From JBBQFI01 sp038321775 (lineage in GTDB: Bacteria > Verrucomicrobiota > Verrucomicrobiia > Chthoniobacterales > UBA10450): a stretch of 64,000 bases of DNA. This document shows positions 52,513-61,406 of this stretch, piece by piece. Under the pieces are notes generated by a model. It saw nothing but the letters and a program-made list of their open reading frames with translations. It was not told where the DNA came from and made no database searches. The translations under genes were made by a program, and so were the position numbers. Position 1 is the first letter of the stretch, and each line of letters begins with the position of its first letter. The stretch lies in the NCBI GenBank assembly GCA_038321775.1, contig JBBQFI010000011.1, positions 1-64,000 on the forward strand. Reading direction: 5' to 3'.

Positions 52513-53811
52513 TTAGATCCAAAATCCGGCGGGGATAACAGCGTTCTTTGGAACGACGACAATCCCATCGCGAATGAAGTAGTTGTCCGCGTCCAGATTG
52601 GACGGTTTACCCTCGGGCGTGATGACCACGCCGTCCGCGATCCGCGCATTCTTATCAATAATCGCGCGATCGATCACGCAGTTGCGCCCGATACCGATAG
52701 CAGGCGTCTGCGGAGAAGCATCGCTGACGTTCGTTTCCAGGTAATCCGCACCCATGATGATGCTGTTTCGAATCGTTGCTCCGCTTTGAATGATGCTACG
52801 CACGCCGATGACGCTGCGCTCGATGTGCGCATCGGAGATAATGCAGCCATCAGAAATAATCGCCTGCCGCAAAGTTGCGCCATTGATTTTGCTCCCTGGA
52901 AGAAAACGCGGATGCGTGTAAATCGGTGCATCCGGTTCGAAGAAACTGTAGGGCGGCACCATATTCGTTAAGTCGAGATTCGCTTCGAAAAACGCACGAA
53001 TCGTTCCGATATCTTCCCAATAACCTTTGAAGATGTAAGCGCTAACAGAACGTTCCTGGATCGATTGCGGAATGACGTGTTTGCCGAAATCCACGAGGTT
53101 GTTATTCAAACACTCGATCAAGACATCGCGATTAAAGACGTAAATGCCCATCGAGGCCTGATACAATTCTTCATCCTCGCCCGAACCTGCGGAAACCAGC
53201 AACTCAGGACCCATGCGAAGGTCGGCGAGCAGACTTTCATCTTTCGGTTTCTCGACGAAACGGAAAATGCGGCGCTCCGCATCACTTTGCATAATTCCGA
53301 AATCGGCAATTTGCGCGCGCGCGACCGGTTTTGTCGCCAGCGTAATCTCCGCTCCGGAACGGATGTGTTGATGCAGTAACGCACGGAAATCCATGCGATA
53401 GAGCTGATCGCCGCTCAGAATGAGAAAATACTCGTAGGGGCGCTCCAGAAAATAGCGAATGTTCTGGCGCACCGCGTCGGCCGTTCCCTGATACCACTGC
53501 GAACCTTCCGGAGTTTGCTGCGCCGCGAGAATCTCAACGAAACTGCGCGAAAAATTATCGAACTTGTAGCTCGCCTGGATGTGTCGATGCAGCGACATGC
53601 TGTTGAATTGCGTCAGGACGTAGATCGAGCGCAGTCCGGAATTCAGACAATTGCTAATGGGAATATCGACGAGCCGATATTTCCCGCCGATCGGCACAGC
53701 CGGTTTGGAACGATCCTTCGTTAGGGGGAAAAGCCGCGTCCCGGCGCCGCCTCCCATGATGATGGCGAGCGTTCGTTGAGTTGTGCCGGGCGGAAGTGCC
53801 GGAACTTGCAT
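52513..53811 (-). CDS. glgC: glucose-1-phosphate adenylyltransferase
   Basis: A roughly 432-residue ADP-glucose pyrophosphorylase, the first committed step of glycogen synthesis. LAIIMGGGAGTRLFPLTKDRSKPAVPIGGKYRLVDIPISN at the N-terminus binds the nucleotide; FLILSGDQLYRMDF, FVEKPKDE and the C-terminal left-handed beta-helix (SVIGVRSIIQSGATIRNSII) complete the family. The start is uncertain: ATG 53811 and GTG 53868 are both in frame, with no clear ribosome-binding site. It is divergent from glmS. Possibly allosteric, as is usual, but regulatory sites were not checked. Confidence 0.93.
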   Translation of the reverse strand: MQVPALPPGTTQRTLAIIMGGGAGTRLFPLTKDRSKPAVPIGGKYRLVDIPISNCLNSGLRSIYVLTQFNSMSLHRHIQASYKFDNFSRSFVEILAAQQTPEGSQWYQGTADAVRQNIRYFLERPYEYFLILSGDQLYRMDFRALLHQHIRSGAEITLATKPVARAQIADFGIMQSDAERRIFRFVEKPKDESLLADLRMGPELLVSAGSGEDEELYQASMGIYVFNRDVLIECLNNNLVDFGKHVIPQSIQERSVSAYIFKGYWEDIGTIRAFFEANLDLTNMVPPYSFFEPDAPIYTHPRFLPGSKINGATLRQAIISDGCIISDAHIERSVIGVRSIIQSGATIRNSIIMGADYLETNVSDASPQTPAIGIGRNCVIDRAIIDKNARIADGVVITPEGKPSNLDADNYFIRDGIVVVPKNAVIPAGFWI

Positions 53812-53987
53812 GGCGGAAAAGGGATTGGTCCCAAACGCTTCGCGGCGCATCGCAGTTCTGGATTCCACAATATCAATAACTCAGGCTCGGTCGATTCGGG
53901 CAACTCTTTTACGCAAGTGACCCGCCTGCTGGATGCCATTGGCCTTCTTGCACATTCCGGGCGTTGGTGTCACGATCACGTCGCTTT

Positions 53988-55865
53988 ATGTGTGGAATTG
54001 TCGGCTATGTCGGTGGTTCGGAGGCAGCTCCGATCCTGCTCGACGGTTTGCGTCGCCTTGAATATCGAGGCTACGATTCCGCCGGTATTGCCATCGTCAA
54101 TGGTAACCACGTAGAGACACGTAAGTGCGCAGGTAGAATCGCTGACCTTTCACGATTGATGGCGGAGAAACCGCCGTCGGGCACGTCTGGTATCAGTCAC
54201 ACGCGCTGGGCTACGCACGGCAAAGCGACCGACCAGAATGCGCACCCACATTTCGACGCCAGCGGCAAACTCGCCCTTGTCCACAATGGCGTGATCGAAA
54301 ACTACCAGACGCTGAAGGATGAATTGACGAGCAACGGCGATCACAAATTCCGTTCGCAAACCGACTCCGAAGTCCTCGCCCATTTAATCGGCAAATTATA
54401 CGATGAAGCTGTCGCCAAAAAATCCGACGGCGACGATGCGCACAAAAAATCCTGCTTGGTCGCAGCCGTCCGGTCGGCCTTGCGACAAGTCATCGGAACT
54501 TACGGTATCGCTATCACTCATGCCGACATTCCAGGTTTTCTTGTCGGCGCCCGGCGCGGCAGTCCACTCGTGCTCGGTGTGGGAAAGGACGAAAATTTTC
54601 TCGCAAGCGACGTCAGCGCGATCGTCGCTTATACGCGCGATGCCATCTACCTGAATGATTTCGACGTCGTCGCGGTCGAGCGCGACAAATTCGAAATCAG
54701 TACGCTCGCGGGCGAGAGCGGTAATCACCAGGTCAGCAAGGTCGAGTTTAGCGCCGAGGACGTGAAGAAAGGCGACTTTCCGCATTACATGCTCAAAGAA
54801 ATCTTTGAGCAGCCTGGTTCGGTTCGCGATGCCATGCGCGGCCGGCTCAACGCGGAAGATTGCAGTGCGAAACTAGGCGGATTGAATATGACACCAGCGC
54901 AATTGCGCGATGTCGGGCGCATTGTTCTTACCGGATGCGGCACCGCGTTGCATGCGGCCATGGTCGGGGAGTATCTCATCGAACAACTCGCGAACCTGCC
55001 GGTCGAGGTGGAATACGCGAGCGAGTTTCGTCATCGCAATAGCCCAATGACCAGCGACACCCTGGTTTTTGCGATTAGTCAGAGCGGAGAAACCGCCGAT
55101 ACCCTCGGCGCATTGCGCGAGAGTCAGCGCAAAGGCTATCGCACGCTCGGTATTTGTAACAACGTCGCGAGTACGATTGCGCGCGAAAGCGATGGCGGTG
55201 TTTACATGCACGCCGGACCTGAAATTGGCGTGGCGGCGACGAAATCGTTTACTTCGCAGGTGACGATTCTTATTTTGATCGGTTTGCTGCTCGGCCGGAT
55301 GCGACATCTTTCCGCCGCCGAAGGCAGCCGCATTATTCAGGCTCTCGAGGCATTGCCGGAACAAATCGAGGAAGTGCTGGCCTTGAGCGATGAGATCAAA
55401 GCGATCGCGAAAAAATACGTCGACGCAAACGGAATGCTTTTTTTCGGGCGGCAATGCAACTTTCCGGTCGCGCTCGAAGGCGCGCTCAAATTAAAAGAGA
55501 TCACTTACCTTTTTGCGGACGGGCACCCCAGCGCCGAGCTCAAACACGGCATCATCGCCTTGGTGCGTCCCGATCTTCCCTCGCTTTTCATCGCGCCGGA
55601 CGACGCCGTTTTTTCCAAAAACCTGAACAACATTGAGCAAGTCAAAGCGCGCAAGGGACCGATCATCGCCGTGACGACGCCACGCGGCGCGAAGCATCTG
55701 GACAAACACGCAGACGATATTATCACCGTGCCTCAAGCACCCGATTGCGTGATGCCGATTTTGACCGCAGTTCCCTTGCAATTGCTCGCCTATCATCTCG
55801 CGGTCGCTCTCGGCCGCGATGTCGATAAACCGCGCAACCTCGCCAAGAGCGTCACCGTCGAGTAG
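53988..55865 (+). CDS. glmS: glutamine--fructose-6-phosphate aminotransferase
   Basis: A 625-residue GlmS that makes glucosamine-6-phosphate for peptidoglycan and lipopolysaccharide. The start ATG is fixed by the N-terminal nucleophile: MCGIVGYVGG, where Cys follows Met. Residues about 1-235 are the glutaminase domain (GISHTRWATHGKATDQNAHPH). Residues about 285-600 are the two SIS isomerase domains (SGETADTLGALRESQRKG, GRQCNFPVALEGALKLKEITYLFADGHPSAELKHG), and the C-terminal SVTVE is conserved. No glmS ribozyme was recognised upstream. Confidence 0.95.
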   Translation: MCGIVGYVGGSEAAPILLDGLRRLEYRGYDSAGIAIVNGNHVETRKCAGRIADLSRLMAEKPPSGTSGISHTRWATHGKATDQNAHPHFDASGKLALVHNGVIENYQTLKDELTSNGDHKFRSQTDSEVLAHLIGKLYDEAVAKKSDGDDAHKKSCLVAAVRSALRQVIGTYGIAITHADIPGFLVGARRGSPLVLGVGKDENFLASDVSAIVAYTRDAIYLNDFDVVAVERDKFEISTLAGESGNHQVSKVEFSAEDVKKGDFPHYMLKEIFEQPGSVRDAMRGRLNAEDCSAKLGGLNMTPAQLRDVGRIVLTGCGTALHAAMVGEYLIEQLANLPVEVEYASEFRHRNSPMTSDTLVFAISQSGETADTLGALRESQRKGYRTLGICNNVASTIARESDGGVYMHAGPEIGVAATKSFTSQVTILILIGLLLGRMRHLSAAEGSRIIQALEALPEQIEEVLALSDEIKAIAKKYVDANGMLFFGRQCNFPVALEGALKLKEITYLFADGHPSAELKHGIIALVRPDLPSLFIAPDDAVFSKNLNNIEQVKARKGPIIAVTTPRGAKHLDKHADDIITVPQAPDCVMPILTAVPLQLLAYHLAVALGRDVDKPRNLAKSVTVE

Positions 55866-55904
55866 TGCTTCGATTTTTCTTCCGCGCGCGGTACTCTTTC
55901 AATT

Positions 55905-57608
55905 GTGCACCCAAACGAAGATTACGTTCTCCATCTTCTCGAGGACGCAGGTCTCGTCACGCGCACACAAATCGAAAAAGCGCGCTCGAAATTAAACGGC
56001 GCTGCCAACGTCGTGGAGGTGTTGGTGAAGGACGGCATCGTTTCCGATGCCGACGTTTCGCGCGGTCTCGCTGCGCAAGCGCACATGGATTGGATCGATC
56101 TCTCGACCGTCTCGGTTCCGCAGGACGTCGTTAAACAAATCCGTGATGAAGATGCGCGACGCTTCAAGGTCATTCCGGTTGGACTTGGTGAAACCGGACT
56201 CGTCGTCGCCGTGGGCGATCCGCTCGATATCGATACGATCGACAGTCTAAGCTTTTTGCTGCAGCGAGAGATTGAACTTGTTTGCACGAGCCCGCAAAAA
56301 ATTCGCGAAGCGCTCATCAAATATTACGGCACGGCGGATGAAGCCTCTGAAGCTCTGCTCAAAGAAATCGGTGATGGCGCCGATCTCGATCTCCAGATCA
56401 CAGAAGGCGTTCCCTTGGAAACGGGCGATGAAGCGGATGCGCCGATCATTCGCATGGTGTCGATGCTTTTGATCGAAGCCCATCGACTCGGCGCGAGCGA
56501 TATTCATCTCGAGCCGCTCGATAAAAAATTCCGCGTGCGTTTTCGCATCGATGGCGTGCTCCAGGAAATGCAGGCTCCGCCGAAACGATTGCAATCGGCC
56601 ATCGTCAGCCGGTTAAAAATCATGACAGGTTCAATGAGCATCGCGGAAAAGCGATTGCCGCAGGATGGCCGAATCCAGGTAAAAATCGGGCGCAAGCCGA
56701 TCGATCTGCGCGTTTCCACCATTCCAACAAATCATGGCGAAAGCATCGTCATGCGCGTGCTCGACAAATCGAGTTTGCTCCTCGATCTCCCCGAGCTCGG
56801 ATTTCTGACCGACGATCAGGAAACGTTCGAGCGTCTTTTGCGTTTGCCCGATGGAATTCTTCTCGTCACCGGCCCGACCGGTTCCGGAAAAACCAGCACG
56901 CTTTACGCCTGCCTCAACTACATCAACAAACCCGATCGCAAGATCATCACCGTGGAAGAGCCGATCGAATATCAGATGAACGGCATCAACCAGGTGCAGG
57001 TGAACGCCGAGATCGGCATGACTTTTCCCGCTGCGCTCCGCTCCATTTTGCGCCAGGCGCCGAACATCATCATGATTGGTGAAATTCGCGATCTCGAGAC
57101 GGCTTCGATCGCGATTAACGCCAGTCTGACCGGCCATCTTGTTTTCAGCACACTGCATACGAACGATGCGCCTTCCGCGGTTGCGCGTCTGGTCGACATC
57201 GGGGTCCAGCCGTTTTTAGTCGCGTCCTCCATCCGCGCGATCATGGCGCAACGACTCGTTAGGCGTTTGTGCGCCAACTGCAAACAACCTGGCGAATCAA
57301 ACGAGACGGAGCTGCGCGCATTCAATCTCGAGCCTTCGCAAATGCATGAAGCACAAGTGATGGTTCCGGTCGGTTGCGATCAGTGCCGTCACACCGGTTA
57401 CAAAGGCCGGATGGGAATTTTCGAAATCTTCGTCATCGACGACGACGTCCGGCACATGATCAACAATCGGCAATCGACGCTCTCGTTGCGCCAGCGCGCG
57501 CGTGAGCTCGGCATGCGCACCTTGCGCGAGGATGGCGTCCGCAAAGTTCTTGGCGGTCTCACGTCGGCCGAAGAAGTGATTTCCATCACGCTAGGAGACA
57601 TAAACTGA
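55905..57608 (+). CDS. PilB/GspE-type secretion ATPase 1
   Basis: A 567-residue assembly ATPase for type IV pili or type II secretion. An N-terminal MshEN/T2SSE_N domain (about 5-140) precedes the RecA-like ATPase: Walker A TGPTGSGKTS near 321, Walker B IMIGEIRDLET near 391, and a zinc site formed by CANCKQP and CDQCRHTGYKG near 470-500. It starts with GTG 39 bases after glmS. A dispersed word at 57257 encodes RLVRRL, just before the first zinc cysteine. It cannot be assigned to pili or to secretion with certainty. Confidence 0.9.
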   Translation: MHPNEDYVLHLLEDAGLVTRTQIEKARSKLNGAANVVEVLVKDGIVSDADVSRGLAAQAHMDWIDLSTVSVPQDVVKQIRDEDARRFKVIPVGLGETGLVVAVGDPLDIDTIDSLSFLLQREIELVCTSPQKIREALIKYYGTADEASEALLKEIGDGADLDLQITEGVPLETGDEADAPIIRMVSMLLIEAHRLGASDIHLEPLDKKFRVRFRIDGVLQEMQAPPKRLQSAIVSRLKIMTGSMSIAEKRLPQDGRIQVKIGRKPIDLRVSTIPTNHGESIVMRVLDKSSLLLDLPELGFLTDDQETFERLLRLPDGILLVTGPTGSGKTSTLYACLNYINKPDRKIITVEEPIEYQMNGINQVQVNAEIGMTFPAALRSILRQAPNIIMIGEIRDLETASIAINASLTGHLVFSTLHTNDAPSAVARLVDIGVQPFLVASSIRAIMAQRLVRRLCANCKQPGESNETELRAFNLEPSQMHEAQVMVPVGCDQCRHTGYKGRMGIFEIFVIDDDVRHMINNRQSTLSLRQRARELGMRTLREDGVRKVLGGLTSAEEVISITLGDIN

Positions 57609-57623
57609 TGATCGGTATTATCC

Positions 57624-57735
57624 GGGTAGCGCACGCGTCTCGCGTGTTGGTTTTGGCGTCTCGCCAAAACAATCTTCACAGGAAGTCCGCGATCGCGAGA
57701 CGCGATCGCCAACACGCGAGACGCGTGCGTTACCC
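57624..57735. repeat. long palindromic (MITE/REP-like) element, copy 2
   Basis: Inverted arms of 27 bases at 57624-57650 and 57709-57735, with one mismatch (C/T). They share the GTAGCGCACGCGTCTCGCG core and the internal GTTTTGGCG/CGCCAAAAC hairpin with the copy at 4625-4771. The middle also contains a third small palindrome (GATCGCGAGACGCGATC). It lies between two ATPase genes of one cluster, so it would be transcribed with them. Confidence 0.8.
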
Positions 57736-57761
57736 AGGCGTTTCTGTAATCAGCGCGCAAG

Positions 57762-59447
57762 ATGAATAACCAGCAAGTCGCGGATCTTTTCGTTGAGCAA
57801 CACGTGTTGCAGCCATCACAGGCTGACGACGTCTTGCAGGAAGCGAACCTGAACGGAAAACCGATCGCGCAAGCAATCGTGGATGGCGGCTTTGTCGACG
57901 AGCCGGGATTTTATCGCGTCATTGCCGACGCGCTCGGCACCGAGTTTGTCGATCTTTCGGAGCGCGAAATCGCCCTGGAAATTCAGCGATTGATTCCCGG
58001 CGGACTCGCTCGTTTGCACCGCGCGCTTCCCATTGGTCTCGTCGACACCATTCTTCAGGTCGCGCTCGTTGATCCGCTTGATCTGCGCGCGGCGGAAGAT
58101 TTGCAGTTTGCTCTCGGCAAAGACGTTCACGTCGTCGTGACGCCGACCGCGCAGATCGAGGATCGGATCAAACGCTATTACGGAACCGACACCTCCAGCA
58201 TGGAGGACATCATCAAACAACTGGGCGATGCCGGCGAGCTGATGACATTGCGCGGCGACGAAAACGCGGCCGATGTCGAGGCTGAAGCGAACGCCACTCC
58301 GATCATTCGCTTCGTCGATTTAATTTTGTATCAAGCGATCCAGGATCGCGCGAGCGACATTCATTTCGAACCGTTCGAAAACGAATTCAAAATTCGGTAT
58401 CGCGTGGACGGCGCGCTTTATGAGATGGCACCGCCGCCGCGTCATCTCGCGCTGCCTGTCATTTCGCGCGTGAAAGTGATGGCGAACATGAACATCGCCG
58501 AGCGCCGCCTTCCGCAAGACGGGCGCATTCAAAAAAACATCGCCGGCCGCACGATCGACATGCGTGTTTCCACTTTGCCCACGCAATTTGGCGAAAGCGT
58601 TGTGCTGCGTGTACTCGATCGCTCCACGGTTAATCTCGATCTCGAAGCGCTCGGAATGCCCGACTACATCCATGATTACATTCTCGAAGTCATCAATCGA
58701 CCGAACGGGATTTTCATTGTCACGGGCCCGACCGGCTCAGGAAAAACGACCACGCTTTATTCGTGTTTGCGCAGAATCAACACCATCGATTCGAAATTGC
58801 TCAGCGCGGAAGAGCCGGTCGAGTACGATCTCGAAGGCATTGTGCAAGTGCCGGTAAACGAAGGGATCGGGTTGAGTTTCGCGAGAATTTTGCGCGCGTT
58901 TTTGCGGCAGGATCCCGATCGCATCATGGTCGGTGAAACGCGCGATTTGGAAACTGCGCAAATTTCCATTCAAGCATCGCTCACCGGTCATCTGGTTTTT
59001 ACGACGCTGCATACAAACGATGCGCCCGGTGCAGTCACGCGCTTGATCGATATGGGAGTGGAGCCATTCCTCATTTCATCCACGCTCGAAGGCGTTCTCG
59101 GGCAGCGCCTCCTGCGCAGCATTTGTCCGAGTTGCCGGACCAGCTATCAGCCTAACGAGTCGTTACTTTCGCAGCTTGCGCTCTCGCTCCGCGACATCGG
59201 CAAAAACGAATTCTTTTACGGCAAAGGCTGCGATCTTTGCAATCAAACGGGCCACAAAGGTCGCAAAGGTATTTACGAATTGATGAAGATCAGCGATCCG
59301 ATCCGCGAATTGATCAACGAGCGCGCTCCCACCGTCATTTTGAAACAAAAAGCGGTCGAGCTCGGAATGGTCACACTGCGACAGGACGGATTGCGCAGCA
59401 TTTTCGCGGGCGATACCACGATTGAAGAAGTCTTAAAATACACCTAG
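57762..59447 (+). CDS. PilB/GspE-type secretion ATPase 2
   Basis: A 561-residue paralogue of the upstream ATPase, with the same domain order: N-terminal MshEN-like part (about 3-140), Walker A TGPTGSGKTTT near 321, Walker B RIMVGETRDLETAQ near 391, and zinc cysteines CPSCRTS and CDLCNQTGHKG near 450-495. Tandem ATPases of this type are found in Verrucomicrobiota and neighbouring groups. They may act on alternative filaments or form mixed motors. A dispersed word at 59150 encodes QPNES. Confidence 0.9.
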   Translation: MNNQQVADLFVEQHVLQPSQADDVLQEANLNGKPIAQAIVDGGFVDEPGFYRVIADALGTEFVDLSEREIALEIQRLIPGGLARLHRALPIGLVDTILQVALVDPLDLRAAEDLQFALGKDVHVVVTPTAQIEDRIKRYYGTDTSSMEDIIKQLGDAGELMTLRGDENAADVEAEANATPIIRFVDLILYQAIQDRASDIHFEPFENEFKIRYRVDGALYEMAPPPRHLALPVISRVKVMANMNIAERRLPQDGRIQKNIAGRTIDMRVSTLPTQFGESVVLRVLDRSTVNLDLEALGMPDYIHDYILEVINRPNGIFIVTGPTGSGKTTTLYSCLRRINTIDSKLLSAEEPVEYDLEGIVQVPVNEGIGLSFARILRAFLRQDPDRIMVGETRDLETAQISIQASLTGHLVFTTLHTNDAPGAVTRLIDMGVEPFLISSTLEGVLGQRLLRSICPSCRTSYQPNESLLSQLALSLRDIGKNEFFYGKGCDLCNQTGHKGRKGIYELMKISDPIRELINERAPTVILKQKAVELGMVTLRQDGLRSIFAGDTTIEEVLKYT

Positions 59448-59486
59448 ACGCTCGACAAGAAATTTGCGGCGTCATAAAATTTCTTA

Positions 59487-60798
59487 ATGGCCCCGCTTTA
59501 CTTACATCGCACTCGATTCGCGCGGTCAGGAATCGACGGGCCTGGTCGAAGCCGGTTCCACGAACGAAGCGATCGGCCAGCTGCGTCAGGCAGGTTATTT
59601 CCCGACCAACGTTGACGAGGAAGGCAAGGGCGGCGGCGCCGACGGAAAGGAAGCGCGTCGCGTCGCCAAAACTACGCGCGCGCCGCGGGCGGCCGCCCCA
59701 AAAGCGCGCGGGCTCGCCAGCAAAAACATCGTTCTTTTCGAGCGCAAAAAAGTGAAGCAGAAAATTCTGATGATCTTCACGCGACAGCTTGCGACGCTGA
59801 TCGATTCTGGTTTGCCTTTGCTGCGTAGCCTTAACGTTCTCGCGAAACAGGAACGCGATAACGTTCTGAAAAACACCATCAACAAACTGGCTGACGCCGT
59901 GCAGAGCGGGAGCACATTTTCCGAAGGCCTCGCGCAACATCCAATTATTTTCAACGATCTCTACGTCAACATGGTCAGGGCGGGCGAAGTCGGCGGCGTG
60001 CTCGAACTCGTCCTTGCGCGCTTGGCTGAGTTTCAGGAAAAAGCGCAGAAGATTAAAAACAAAGTCGTCGCCGCGATGGTTTATCCCGCGATCGTCATGG
60101 TGCTCGCGACTGCGATCATGGCGTTCCTGCTCGTCTTCATCGTTCCGAAGTTCGAATCGATTTTCCACGATATGCTCGGCGATAAGCCGCTGCCGACCGT
60201 CACGCTCTTTGTCATCGGCGTCAGCAATTCCGTAAAAAATCACGGATTGGTTTGGTTAGGCATCCTCATCGTATTCATTGCGGCTTTCAGATTTTTCGCG
60301 CGCACGCGCAATGGCCGATTGACCATCGATCGGGTGAAGCTGCGCATGCCGCTCTTCGGCGATCTCCTGCGCAAAACTGCCATCTCACGTTTCACGCGCA
60401 CACTCGGCACGCTCGTTACGAGCGGTGTCCCGATTCTGCAGGCGCTCAATATCACTCGCGAGACTGCTGGCAACACCGTCATCGCACGCGCCATCAATCA
60501 GGTGCACGACAGTGTGAAAGAAGGCGAATCGATCGTGCAGCCGCTGGAAGCCAGCGGCGCATTTCCACCCATGGTCGTCAGCATGATCGATGTCGGCGAA
60601 GAAACCGGCAAACTGCCGGACATGCTTTTGAAAATCGCGGAAGTTTACGATGACGAAGTCGACAACTCCGTCGCTGGTCTTACCTCGATGCTCGAACCGA
60701 TCATGATTGTCTTTCTCGCCGTCGTCGTCGGCACAATTGTCATCGCACTTTTTCTTCCGCTCATCAGCATCATCAGCGGTTTGCAGGCGCAATCGTAA
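59487..60798 (+). CDS. PilC/GspF inner-membrane platform protein, frameshifted near the start
   Basis: A roughly 437-residue polytopic protein of the PilC/GspF family. The frame for RFTYIALDSRGQESTGLVEA is that of the rest (ILMIFTRQLATLIDSGLPLLRSL and the C-terminal duplicate ISRFTRTLGTLVTSGVPILQAL). That frame lacks an initiation codon, because the ATG at 59487 is followed by CCCC, one C too many; with CCC it reads M-A-R-F-T-Y, as the family expects. From a GTG at 59752 the protein would lose its first about 88 residues. The rest of the sequence is intact. It may be a sequencing error, a recent mutation or a programmed event. Confidence 0.8.
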
Positions 60799-61388
60799 TG
60801 CGGGCGAATTTGTCTCGCGGCATCGTCGCCGGTTTTACGGTCCTCGAGCTTTTGATCGTCGTCGCGATCATTATCGTGCTCGCCGGTTTGATTCTGGCGA
60901 CGAGCGGATATGTGCAAAAGAAAGGCGCGCGTTCGCGCACCGAAGCCGAGATCGCCGCGATCTCAGCAGCGTTGGAAAATTACAAAGCTGATAATGGAAT
61001 TTATCCGACGGACTTGATCACAACGGAAACGCTTAAACCGAATTTTGATCCTGATGGTGGCGATCCTTCAAAATTCATCGATGCGGGGAGGTATTTTTAC
61101 AAAGCGATCTCAGGAGATTCGGACGGAGATCCGAGTACCGGAATTGAAACAAAAGGTTACTTCACTTTCAAACCCAACATGCTGAGTCCAAATCCTCCCG
61201 CCGCTAGCACGTATATTCGGGATCCGTTTGGATATTGCTACGGCTACTCGACAGTCAAAGCGTCAGCTCCAGCTGGAACCGACGGTTACAATCCAACTTT
61301 TGATTTGTGGTCAACCGCAGGCGAAACCGGCAAACAATCCGGAGAGACTTTCGCGCAATATCAACAGCGTTGGATCAAAAATTGGTAG
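60798..61388 (+). CDS. type II secretion pseudopilin (GspG-like)
   Basis: A 196-residue prepilin-like protein. The leader ends with the prepilin peptidase site VAG-FTVLELLIVVAIIIVLAG (Gly/Phe, Glu at +5), followed by an amphipathic helix (RSRTEAEIAAISAALENYKADNGIYPTD) with the major-pseudopilin look. The body (ISGDSDGDPSTGIETKGYFTF) may carry the calcium loop of GspG. Its start overlaps the pilC stop (TAATG). Some members of this group serve as minor pilins. Confidence 0.85.
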   Translation: MRANLSRGIVAGFTVLELLIVVAIIIVLAGLILATSGYVQKKGARSRTEAEIAAISAALENYKADNGIYPTDLITTETLKPNFDPDGGDPSKFIDAGRYFYKAISGDSDGDPSTGIETKGYFTFKPNMLSPNPPAASTYIRDPFGYCYGYSTVKASAPAGTDGYNPTFDLWSTAGETGKQSGETFAQYQQRWIKNW

Positions 61389-61406
61389 GCGCGTTGCGCC
61401 GAACAA

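Noticed and set aside
53869..53987. glmS ribozyme upstream of glmS
   Set aside because: The 118-base gap to glgC does not contain the ribozyme's conserved core, and the gap is too short for the full fold.
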